Shown here: positions 47,954 through 55,929 of the stretch, in pieces
Layout: every line of letters starts with the position of its first letter
How positions within the stretch are numbered: position 1 is the first letter of the stretch
Assembly: GCF_017255415.1 (NCBI RefSeq)
Contig: NZ_JAFJZZ010000002.1
Location: forward strand, 124,001 to 188,000
DNA from: Clostridium aminobutyricum
Lineage (GTDB): Bacteria; Bacillota; Clostridia; Peptostreptococcales; Anaerovoracaceae
Length of the DNA stretch: 64,000 nucleotides
Direction: 5' to 3'
The notes under the pieces: generated by a model
The model's database searches: none
What the model saw: the letters and a program-made list of their open reading frames with translations, nothing else
Told to the model about the DNA's origin: nothing
Made by a program: the position numbers and the translations under genes

Positions 47954-49282
47954 TCAAATAATTGGATGGTTGTATATAAGGGTTCCATTTAATGAGATGG
48001 ATTGAATCTCTTTCAGTTCAACCGGATGTTCAAACAGGGCTCCTGCATTAGTCTGAACGGAGCCGGATTCGTCTTCCTCCACAGAGGTATTCCAACCTCT
48101 GCAACTCAACTGTTCTCCATCTTTCATGGTAACGACCACCGCGGTCTCCTCCGTTTTTACCCTGTATCCGGTAAAGTAAATGCCAAGGGTTGAAATCTCT
48201 ATGGTATCGGCAATCTCCTTTTTCGAATCTATTACCACATTTTCAGAATCTGCAAGTCTAAAATTTACGTTCCAGCTGCCCTGCGTATAATCCCCATCTT
48301 CTGTGAAAGACGCCCATAGATGATAGTTTTTCAAGTGATCTATATCCGCTATGTCAAAAACATATTCAATATGTTTTGAGTGCCGATCGCCGTTTTGGGT
48401 ATCCAAATCCGTATTAAAATAGTAGTTATTTACTTCCACTTCATTTCCGTTCGCATCCACTAATTTAAGCTGTCCATGGTCATCCACACTTTCATTCCAT
48501 TTTGTTTGAATATGCAATTTTCCATCCACAAATCCGATATTACTGACGGTAACAAAATCAATCCTCTCTCCTAACGCAATTTGCATCTGATCGGGGGTTA
48601 GCACATATAAATCTTCCGCTTTTCCTGAACCGCCGCTATAATAATAATTCGAAACAGGTTCACTTGCTGCATTCCTATCGACAGCATCGGCCAGATTAAT
48701 CTGAGTATCATACCAAGCATGCTCTATTTTATTGCTTAAAAAAGAACTGATTGCCAGCGTGGTCATTTTATTGGACATATTTACGCCGCCTGTTCCCATT
48801 AGCTGAAATACAGCGGTATGACTTTTCTCGTCATAAGAAAGCATTTGGCAGTTAAAAGCAAAAGGTCCCTCTAAACTATAATTATAAATATCGGTTGATT
48901 CATCGACTCTCTTGCCCGTTTTATCTTGAACCGAAAAATAGACGAGGGCATTGTGTGAATCATTAACAGCAACCATCACATCCAACTTTATCCCCTTATC
49001 TTCGACCGTTTGATGAATCGGATAAAGCCGTTCGGCAAGGGTTGGACTGAGCGTATAAATCCAGTCATTTACCGCCGGAACAGTTGCTGCAAATGCAGTA
49101 ATGGAACCTACAATAAATACGCACATTGCAAAAGCCACCGCCAGACCTTTTCTCAGACAAACCCTCCCTCTATCCTTTTTTTGTCTATAAACAGTAGCAT
49201 CCAATATTTTTTGAGATACTTCAGGACTGATATTTATTTCGTTCAGCCGATCATCTATATCGCTCTTCCAGCTATTCATCAT
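47954..49282 (-). CDS. DUF4179 membrane protein, probable anti-sigma factor
   Basis: A 442-residue single-pass protein. Residues 1-45 are cytoplasmic and include ISPEVSQKILDATVYRQKK; a helix lies near 47-68 (GLAVAFAMCVFIVGSITAFA); the rest is extracytoplasmic (DUF4179, PAVNDWIYTLSPTLAERLYP ... ). Partner proteins of ECF sigma factors with this layout hold the sigma factor at the membrane. The start overlaps the sigma gene by 11 bases, supporting a sigma/anti-sigma pair. Confidence 0.82.
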   Translation of the reverse strand: MMNSWKSDIDDRLNEINISPEVSQKILDATVYRQKKDRGRVCLRKGLAVAFAMCVFIVGSITAFAATVPAVNDWIYTLSPTLAERLYPIHQTVEDKGIKLDVMVAVNDSHNALVYFSVQDKTGKRVDESTDIYNYSLEGPFAFNCQMLSYDEKSHTAVFQLMGTGGVNMSNKMTTLAISSFLSNKIEHAWYDTQINLADAVDRNAASEPVSNYYYSGGSGKAEDLYVLTPDQMQIALGERIDFVTVSNIGFVDGKLHIQTKWNESVDDHGQLKLVDANGNEVEVNNYYFNTDLDTQNGDRHSKHIEYVFDIADIDHLKNYHLWASFTEDGDYTQGSWNVNFRLADSENVVIDSKKEIADTIEISTLGIYFTGYRVKTEETAVVVTMKDGEQLSCRGWNTSVEEDESGSVQTNAGALFEHPVELKEIQSISLNGTLIYNHPII

Positions 49283-49787
49283 AATACCATCCTTTCAATG
49301 ATTTTTTCAGTTGCTTCCTTGCTCGGTTTAAGCGCACTGAGACGGCGGACTCCGTCACGCCAAGAGCCACTGCTATTTCCTTCGTTTTCATTTCCTGATA
49401 ATAAAATAATAGGATCACTTCTTTATATCGGGGCTTGAGACTAGAAATTTCTTGCAGTACAGTATCATCCCATAGCGGCGGATCTTCTTGAAAAGGTTCT
49501 TTCTGTGCTTCTTCCTTGCATAATCGATTTCTAAACCAAGCGCTTCTCAGCTGTGATTTACATACATTAATGGCGATGCTTGTAATCCACGTTTTTTCGG
49601 AACAATTTCCTTTAAATTGTCCCCACTTTTCGTAGACTCTGATATAGGTTTCCTGAACCGCGTCTTCCGCTAGATGGATATCGTGCAAATAAAGAACACA
49701 CATCCTTAAAATACTGTCACCATACTCTCTGATCAGCCGCTGCATATCAGGTTTCCCCTTTAAATCCGGTACCGGAAAATGCTCCAT
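49272..49787 (-). CDS. ECF-family RNA polymerase sigma factor
   Basis: A 171-residue sigma-70-family protein with only regions 2 and 4. Region 2 is DSILRMCVLYLHDIHLAEDAVQETYIRVYEKWGQF; region 4 is LKPRYKEVILLFYYQEMKTKEIA ... VTESAVSVRLNRARKQLKK. AAAGGAG precedes the ATG. It is cotranscribed with its DUF4179 partner and has an ECF-type promoter of its own, so it is probably autoregulated and responds to an envelope signal. Confidence 0.92.
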   Translation of the reverse strand: MEHFPVPDLKGKPDMQRLIREYGDSILRMCVLYLHDIHLAEDAVQETYIRVYEKWGQFKGNCSEKTWITSIAINVCKSQLRSAWFRNRLCKEEAQKEPFQEDPPLWDDTVLQEISSLKPRYKEVILLFYYQEMKTKEIAVALGVTESAVSVRLNRARKQLKKSLKGWYYDE

Positions 49788-49809
49788 GTTTGCTCTCCTT
49801 TCATAGATT

Positions 49810-49838
49810 TAGACGCACGCATAAATAAAAAGCTTACA
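49810..49838 (-). promoter_or_regulatory. ECF-type promoter of the sigma/anti-sigma operon
   Basis: On the minus strand TGTAAG (49838-49833) and CGTCTA (49815-49810) are 17 bases apart. The CGTC -10 core and the TGTAA-type -35 resemble promoters of Firmicute ECF sigma factors such as sigma-V/M types. The start site would lie about 17 bases before the sigma gene. Confidence 0.5.
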
Positions 49839-49864
49839 TTTTTTTATTTTTACAGAAATTTAGA

Positions 49865-49890
49865 AAAAAGCTGTCTTCACAGACAGCTTT
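49865..49890 (-). terminator. Intrinsic terminator after the ABC exporter gene
   Basis: AAAGCTGTCT-TCAC-AGACAGCTTT with a T-run on the minus-strand exit, about 45 bases past the exporter stop. It also lies just upstream of the ECF promoter. Confidence 0.82.
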
Positions 49891-49933
49891 CAGAGGGTTA
49901 TTGTTTTATACGGGACAAAGTCGTTTATTTATT

Positions 49934-51676
49934 TTATTCATTCGCAAACTGCATATTATACAAGCTTGCATAAATTCCGTCTTTTTCGAGCAGATCTTTA
50001 TGCGAACCGGATTCTGCAATCCCATCTTCCGTCAACACAAGGATTTTCTCTGCATTTCTTATGGTAGACAAACGATGTGCAATCACAAAAGTCGTGCGGT
50101 TAGCGGCCAATTTTTCCAGCGATTCTTGAACCACACGTTCACTCTCATTGTCTAACGCGGAAGTCGCCTCATCGAAAATCAAAATGGGCGGATTCTTCAA
50201 AAATACTCTGGCAATAGAAAGCCGTTGTTTCTGTCCGCCGGATAACTTGATTCCGCGCTGACCGATATCCGTATCGTATCCGTCCGGAAGTTCCATGATA
50301 AATTCATGTGCATTTGCATTTTTAGCGGCCTGAATGATTTCTTCTTCTGTTGCCTCCGGCTTCCCGTAACGAATATTTTCCATCACATTTCCGGCAAAAA
50401 GATAGACATCCTGCTGAACGATTCCAATATTATCCCGCAGACTCTTCAACCGTACTTCTCTTATATCCTTTCCATCGATCTTGATGCTGCCGGTCGACAC
50501 ATCGTAGAACCGTGGTATTAAACTGCACAGCGTCGATTTTCCTACACCCGACGGGCCGACTAAAGCGATATACTCGCCTGCCTTCACATTTAAGTTGATA
50601 TCGGACAACACTTTTTCGGTACCCTCTTCATAGCGAAAAGAGACCTGGTCAAATACGATCTCCCCTCGAACCTGTTTCATATCCGACGCACCGGGCGAAT
50701 CCACGATATCCGGCTCAATTGCAAGAATTTCCAAGAAGCGTTCATATCCGGATGCTCCGTTTTGAAATTGCTCGGTAAAATTAATCAGCTTTTTAACCGG
50801 TTCGGTAAAATTATTGATATATAATAAGAAGGTAATCAGATCCGTTACCTCAATGGATTTATTGGTGATGAAGATGGTTCCCGATACAATAACGGCAATA
50901 CTGATTAAGGTTGTAAACGCACCCAATCCCGAATTATAAATGCCCATGTAGCGATAACTGTCCGTTTTGCTTGCTAAGAAGCGGCTGTTGCCTTCTCTGA
51001 ACTTTTCCATTTCAATATCTTCATTGGCAAAAGATTTCACCACCCGGATTCCGGATAAGTTGTCTTCAATCTGCGCATTGATATCTGCAATCCTAGCTCG
51101 ATTTCTTTTAAAAGCTTTTTTCATTTTGAAGTTATAGTATCCGGCATACGCTACCATAATCGGAATCATCGCAAAAGCAATCAGTGCGAGCTTCCAATCG
51201 ATGGCTAATAAAATAGTGAAGGAACCGAACAGCTTGATGATGGAGATTAACAAATCTTCCGGTCCATGATGAAACAGTTCACTGATTTCAAATAAATCGT
51301 TGGTGATCCTAGACATCAATTGCCCAACCTTTTGATTGGCAAAAAAGTTAAAGGAGAGTTTTTGATAGTGGCTGAAAATTTCATTACGCATATCAAATTC
51401 CATTCGGGCACCCATTTGGTGTCCATAAAACGCAATGAAAAAATTGCAATAGCATTCCAGCACGACCATCCCAAGCATGGCCAATCCCAGCGTCAATATC
51501 ACCCGGAAAGCTTCGCTTTGCTCATAGTAAATCACATGATTGGTAATATAGCGGATAATCAGCGGAATCGCCAGTGTCACCCCTGCTCCCATGCAGGCGA
51601 AAAACATATCTGCTGCGAACAATTTTTTATAGGGCTTATAGTAAGATAAAAACTTTTTCCACTTTTTTTCTTTCAT
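49934..51676 (-). CDS. ABC exporter, fused membrane and ATPase domains (MsbA/LmrA type)
   Basis: A 580-residue half-transporter. Six helices lie in residues about 15-310 (for example LFAADMFFACMGAGVTLAIPL, VILTLGLAMLGMVVLECYC). The ATPase has Walker A GPSGVGKSTLC, the Q-loop, signature [15 protein letters not shown], Walker B ILIFDEATSALD and AHRLSTI. It would work as a homodimer exporting lipid, drug or peptide; the substrate is not predictable. It starts three bases after the YbaK-like gene stop, so the two form an operon. Confidence 0.92.
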   Translation of the reverse strand: MKEKKWKKFLSYYKPYKKLFAADMFFACMGAGVTLAIPLIIRYITNHVIYYEQSEAFRVILTLGLAMLGMVVLECYCNFFIAFYGHQMGARMEFDMRNEIFSHYQKLSFNFFANQKVGQLMSRITNDLFEISELFHHGPEDLLISIIKLFGSFTILLAIDWKLALIAFAMIPIMVAYAGYYNFKMKKAFKRNRARIADINAQIEDNLSGIRVVKSFANEDIEMEKFREGNSRFLASKTDSYRYMGIYNSGLGAFTTLISIAVIVSGTIFITNKSIEVTDLITFLLYINNFTEPVKKLINFTEQFQNGASGYERFLEILAIEPDIVDSPGASDMKQVRGEIVFDQVSFRYEEGTEKVLSDINLNVKAGEYIALVGPSGVGKSTLCSLIPRFYDVSTGSIKIDGKDIREVRLKSLRDNIGIVQQDVYLFAGNVMENIRYGKPEATEEEIIQAAKNANAHEFIMELPDGYDTDIGQRGIKLSGGQKQRLSIARVFLKNPPILIFDEATSALDNESERVVQESLEKLAANRTTFVIAHRLSTIRNAEKILVLTEDGIAESGSHKDLLEKDGIYASLYNMQFANE

Positions 51677-51679
51677 TTT

Positions 51680-52147
51680 CTAATATCCTTTACAAACATC
51701 TATCCATTCCTTACTGCCGGAATATTTTTCAAGTTCTTCAATCGTCAGTTCAATCGCACTGTTGCTGCTGCCGCATGCCGGAAATACCGTATGAAAACGT
51801 TTCAAGGAAACGTCCAGATACACATCAACCTGCTCATTGATACCAAAAGGGCAAACCCCTCCCACTGCATGTCCAACCAATTCCACGACTTCGTCTGGTG
51901 TAAGCATCTTCGCTTTCATGCTGAATTGGGCCTTGAATTTCGCATTATCGATCTTAGCATCTCCTGCAGTTACGATTAGCATACACCCTTCGTCTTTCTT
52001 GAAAGAAAGTGTTTTTGCGATGCGCTCTGGCTCACAGTTTGCCGCTTTAGCCGCTAATTCAACAGTCGCGCTGGACACTTCAAATTCTTGAATGCGGTCT
52101 TCCATTCCATATTGTTTAAAAAACTGACGTACTTTCTCAATTGCCAT
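51680..52147 (-). CDS. YbaK/EbsC-type aminoacyl-tRNA deacylase family protein
   Basis: A 155-residue trans-editing-type protein of the YbaK/ProX superfamily, which hydrolyses mischarged tRNA such as Cys-tRNA-Pro. Visible blocks are AKTLSFKKDEGCMLIVTAGDAKID, GHAVGGVCPFGI and VYLDVSLKRFHTVFPACGSSNSAIEL. The precise misacylated substrate is unresolved. GGAGGG lies before the ATG. It is cotranscribed with an ABC exporter. Confidence 0.85.
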   Translation of the reverse strand: MAIEKVRQFFKQYGMEDRIQEFEVSSATVELAAKAANCEPERIAKTLSFKKDEGCMLIVTAGDAKIDNAKFKAQFSMKAKMLTPDEVVELVGHAVGGVCPFGINEQVDVYLDVSLKRFHTVFPACGSSNSAIELTIEELEKYSGSKEWIDVCKGY

Positions 52148-52250
52148 TGTACATCCCTCCTATCGTTTTTCGTTCCATTATTTTCATTTTATCACACAAC
52201 AACCTTTTAAACATATAGTTGTCCATTTTTTTATTAAATTTAATGCAAAA

Positions 52251-52278
52251 CTGCCCTATTTCTATAGAAATAGGGCAG
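52251..52278 (-). terminator. Intrinsic terminator after lipA
   Basis: Fourteen-base-arm palindrome (CTGCCCTATTTC and its inverse around TATA), followed on the minus strand by TTTTGC. It lies 26 bases past the lipA stop. Confidence 0.8.
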
Positions 52279-52303
52279 CGACTGTTTTTTAAAGCCGTAT
52301 TGC

Positions 52304-53200
52304 CTATGTTATAGAGATGGCAATCTGGCCGTTAAGCGTATTGATTTGATCTAATCCCAATGAAGCATTATACGAACTTCTTACAAAAGGGCCCGAATAT
52401 ACATATTTAAAGCCTTTTGTTTCTGCAATCCACTTGTATTCTTCAAACTTTTCAGGATGAACATATTCTTTCAATGATATATGTTGGCTTGATGGTTGTA
52501 AATATTGACCAACCGTCAATATGTCACAATTAGATTTTATTAAGTCATCCATAACTTGATATACTTGTTCCTCTTTTTCTCCTAATCCTACCATAATCCC
52601 TGATTTAGTAAAAATTTTACAGTCAAACTCTTTTACTTTTCTTATCAGTTCTAATGACCGTTCATAATTAGCCTGTGGCCTTACATTCGCATAAAGAGCT
52701 GGTACGGTTTCCACATTATGGTTCAGAACGTCAGGCTTTGAATCTGTAATGATCTTTAACGCATCCCAGTTTCCATTCAAATCAGGAATTAATAATTCAA
52801 TGGTAGCAGAAGGATTTTGGCTTCTAATCTCTTGTACTGTAAGGGCAAAATGCTCTGCTCCGCCATCCGGAAGATCATCTCGTGTAACAGATGTTACAAC
52901 AACATGTTTCAGCCCAAGCTCCCTGCAGGCCTTTCCTACATTGGCCGGCTCATTAGCATCTAACAATCCCGGCCTTCCTTTTGAAACAGCACAAAAGCGG
53001 CATTGTCTTGTACAAACACTCCCTAAAATCATAAAAGTTGCTGTTTTTTTCGAATAGCACTCACACCGGTTCGGGCAATCGGCTCCATCGCATACCGTAT
53101 GAAGAGATAAATCCGTTAGCAAGGCTGCTGTATCTTCAATTATATTTATATTGGATATTTTTTTTGTTAGCCATTCTGGTTTTTGTAAAATACTACTCAT
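52304..53200 (-). CDS. lipA: Lipoyl synthase
   Basis: Radical-SAM enzyme that inserts two sulfurs into protein-bound octanoyl groups. In the 298 residues the auxiliary cluster motif has Cys37, Cys42 and Cys48 in CDGADCPNRCEC, and the radical-SAM motif has Cys63, Cys67 and Cys70 in CTRQCRFC. The C-terminal RSSYNA serine motif is present. It overlaps the end of lipB by eight bases. The GC content is clearly below that of both flanks. It probably serves the lipoyl domains of the adjacent dehydrogenase complex. Confidence 0.95.
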   Translation of the reverse strand: MSSILQKPEWLTKKISNINIIEDTAALLTDLSLHTVCDGADCPNRCECYSKKTATFMILGSVCTRQCRFCAVSKGRPGLLDANEPANVGKACRELGLKHVVVTSVTRDDLPDGGAEHFALTVQEIRSQNPSATIELLIPDLNGNWDALKIITDSKPDVLNHNVETVPALYANVRPQANYERSLELIRKVKEFDCKIFTKSGIMVGLGEKEEQVYQVMDDLIKSNCDILTVGQYLQPSSQHISLKEYVHPEKFEEYKWIAETKGFKYVYSGPFVRSSYNASLGLDQINTLNGQIAISIT

Positions 53201-53864
53201 CGGTTCTCTCTCCTTGCCCTATGTATGCATCAAACTGAATGTCAAATACCTTTTCAAAATTTTTTACCAAGTGTTGCTTAATGCTAGCAATATCAACATC
53301 CTCCATATAATCCTCTAAGGAGGCAATTCCAAATTCAGTAATACCACAGGGATTAATTTGATTAAAATACTTTTTATCCACATTAATATTAAAAGAAAGC
53401 CCATGAGATGTAATCCATCTTTTTAGATGAACACCTACCGCGGATATTTTTTTATCATCAATCCAAACTCCTTTATATTCCGGCTTTCTTGCTCCTTCTA
53501 TTCCATACTCACTCAGCACATTGATTACGATCTGTTCAAGGGATTCAATATACCAATGTGCATCCCGTTTCATTTTTGATAAATCAAAAATTGGGTATGC
53601 TACCACTTGTCCGGGGCCATGAAATGTAATATTCCCTCCACGATTTATTTCAACAATATCTACTCCTTGTTCTTTAAGATACTCTTTCGAACATAGTAGG
53701 TTTTCCCATCCCCCACCAGTCCCTATTGTATAGACTGGATAATGCTCTAAAATGATCAGAATGCCTTTATACTGCTCATTGTATACTTTTTCAAAGGCAG
53801 TTTGCTGCATTTTCAATCCATCTTTATAATTTGTTAGTCCATTACACTCCATTAACTTATACAT
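53193..53864 (-). CDS. lipB: Octanoyl-[acyl-carrier-protein]-protein octanoyltransferase
   Basis: Transfers octanoyl groups from ACP to lipoyl domains. The 223 residues have GGNITFHGPGQVVAYPIFDL, the catalytic lysine in DDKKISAVGVHL and the catalytic cysteine in NPCGITEFG. GGAG lies before the ATG. It forms an operon with lipA, separated from the upstream aco-type genes by a terminator. Like lipA it is AT-richer than its neighbours (about 35% GC by hand count on sample lines). Confidence 0.93.
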   Translation of the reverse strand: MYKLMECNGLTNYKDGLKMQQTAFEKVYNEQYKGILIILEHYPVYTIGTGGGWENLLCSKEYLKEQGVDIVEINRGGNITFHGPGQVVAYPIFDLSKMKRDAHWYIESLEQIVINVLSEYGIEGARKPEYKGVWIDDKKISAVGVHLKRWITSHGLSFNINVDKKYFNQINPCGITEFGIASLEDYMEDVDIASIKQHLVKNFEKVFDIQFDAYIGQGERTDE

Positions 53865-53969
53865 TTCTTATACTCCTTCTCCATTCGCAAAGATTAAAAT
53901 TTATTTCTCTTTTGAAGGATTATGATAGATACTCTTTATATCAATATTGAAATTGCCGTTATTTTTAAG

Positions 53970-53995
53970 AAACCCCCACTAAAAAGAGGGGGCTT
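53970..53995 (-). terminator. Terminator between the dehydrogenase E3 gene and lipB
   Basis: AACCCCCACT and AGAGGGGGCTT pair across a short A-rich loop. On the minus strand the stem exits into TTTCTT. It lies about 50 bases past the E3 stop. Confidence 0.75.
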
Positions 53996-54046
53996 CCATG
54001 TTGAGTATTATGACAGTGGAGAATTTGTCATAAAAGGAAAACTTAT

Positions 54047-55798
54047 TTATAGGAAATGGATCGCTTTTCCCGTTGCGGCATGCATGGCTTCATGCATGAC
54101 CTCTGAGACGGTTGGATGCGGATGGATGGCGTTGGCCACTTCTTCGGCTGTTCCTTCCAGCTTCATGGCCACAACAGCTTCTGAAATCATATCCGTTGCA
54201 TGGATGCAGTACATATGAACCCCTACGATCTCCCCGTATTTAGGCTCAAGGATCACCTTTACAAGGCCTCTTTCCTCTCCTGCAACTTTTGCTTTGCCAT
54301 TTGCCAAAAGAGGGAATTTCCCAACTTTTACCTGCCCATACTTTGCCTTGGCTTCTGCTTCGGTAAGTCCCACACTGGCAATTTCAGGCTGTACATAGAT
54401 CGCGCTTGGAATCTTGCCGTAGTCCATCGCAGATTTATGTCCGCATATATTTTCCACCGCTACGATTCCTTCCATGGAGGCGGTATGTGCCAGCATGGCT
54501 TTACCATTTACATCCCCGATAGCGTAGATGTTTGAAACGGATGTTTTCAGGCATTCATCTGTAACGATAGCACCTCTTTCCGTTTTTATGCCAAGTGCTT
54601 CACAAGGGATACCGTCTAATCTAGGCGCTCTGCCTACTGCCATGAGAACTTTTTCTGCTTCTACTTCTTGAACCTCTCCTGCTTTTTCAAACCGGACGGA
54701 TTGATCGGTTATCTCCGTTACCTTAGCACCGGTATGAATTGTAATGCCCATCTTTACTAGGTTTGCCGCAACTTGTGCGGTAATCTCTTCATCAACCATC
54801 GGCAGGATTCTGTCTAAGAATTCTATCACCGTCACCTTCGTTCCGATGCTTGCTAAGAAATACGCGAACTCGATGCCGATAACACCTCCGCCAATGATAG
54901 TCATTGTTTTGGGAGTTTCCGAAAGTTCCAGCATTTCCTTACTTGTGAGCACTTGCCGTTTCGGGCTTATTGTAATCGGCAGATTTTTTACATCGGAACC
55001 GGTCGCTATAATAATATAGTCCGCTGTATATTTCTTTCCCGCTGCTTCTAGCGTGTTTTTATCTATTAAATTCCCTTCTCCGTTGATGAGCGTTACCCCG
55101 TTGCCTTTAAGCAATCCTTGAACGCCGCCAACCAGCTGAGTTATCACCTGTTTCTTTCTTTCCTGAACTCTCTTTAAATCGAGTTTTGCATTGGCAATAT
55201 CCACGCCAGTAACTCCAAATGTCGCACTTTCTTTTACTTCATTCAAGGCCTCTGCGCTTCGCAATAGGGCCTTTGTCGGAATGCATCCTACATTTAAGCA
55301 AGTTCCTCCGAAATGTGCTTTTTCAACAATGGCCGTCTTCTTCCCCATTTGCGCCGCTTTAATGGCTGCAACATATCCGCCAGGGCCGCCACCAATGACT
55401 AGCACTTCGTAGTCATTGGTGTTTTTTAAGCCTGCAGAGTGATTGGAGGAACTTGCAGGCGCTGCCTCTGCCTTGTTAAGAGAAGTTGCGGTGTTTTCTG
55501 CAGCATTATCCTTGCCTAAATCCTTTAATGCTTGTTCCAGTGCTGCAGTGATATCTTCATCCTTGGTCGCAACGATTGCGATTGGCAATGTTACAGGAAT
55601 TTGATCGCCTTCGTCAATAAGAAGTTTCCTTACGGTTCCGTCATTGGTTGCTTCGATATCCATGTTTGTTTTATCGGTCTCTATGGAAAACAGGTTTTCC
55701 CCTTTTTTTACTTCATCGCCTTCCGCTTTATACCACTTAACAAGCTTTCCTTCGCTCATGTTAAAGCCGAGTTTCGGCATGATGATTACTTCTGCCAT
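54047..55798 (-). CDS. acoL: Dihydrolipoamide dehydrogenase (E3) with N-terminal lipoyl domain
   Basis: Flavoprotein that reoxidises lipoyl groups in the 2-oxoacid/acetoin dehydrogenase complex. The start is the ATG at 55798 with AAGGAG upstream (583 residues). Residues 1-80 form a lipoyl domain with Lys43 in ETDKTNMDIE; a linker of about 45 residues follows; FAD binding is at VLVIGGGPGGYVAA (133-145), the redox disulfide at Cys167/Cys172 in GGTCLNVGCIPTK, and the catalytic His/Glu in HPHPTVSEV. The lipoyl domain is nearly identical to that of the adjacent E2. Last gene of the operon. Confidence 0.92.
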   Translation of the reverse strand: MAEVIIMPKLGFNMSEGKLVKWYKAEGDEVKKGENLFSIETDKTNMDIEATNDGTVRKLLIDEGDQIPVTLPIAIVATKDEDITAALEQALKDLGKDNAAENTATSLNKAEAAPASSSNHSAGLKNTNDYEVLVIGGGPGGYVAAIKAAQMGKKTAIVEKAHFGGTCLNVGCIPTKALLRSAEALNEVKESATFGVTGVDIANAKLDLKRVQERKKQVITQLVGGVQGLLKGNGVTLINGEGNLIDKNTLEAAGKKYTADYIIIATGSDVKNLPITISPKRQVLTSKEMLELSETPKTMTIIGGGVIGIEFAYFLASIGTKVTVIEFLDRILPMVDEEITAQVAANLVKMGITIHTGAKVTEITDQSVRFEKAGEVQEVEAEKVLMAVGRAPRLDGIPCEALGIKTERGAIVTDECLKTSVSNIYAIGDVNGKAMLAHTASMEGIVAVENICGHKSAMDYGKIPSAIYVQPEIASVGLTEAEAKAKYGQVKVGKFPLLANGKAKVAGEERGLVKVILEPKYGEIVGVHMYCIHATDMISEAVVAMKLEGTAEEVANAIHPHPTVSEVMHEAMHAATGKAIHFL

Positions 55799-55929
55799 TT
55801 TATATCTCCTTATGTGTATATAGCCTATGTACATTTCCATTGGGATGTTGGGCTGATGCATTACAGAGTATAGAGATACATCAGCCCTGTGTCATGTGAT
55901 ATGAACTATCCGTGTTAAGTAGGAATGGA

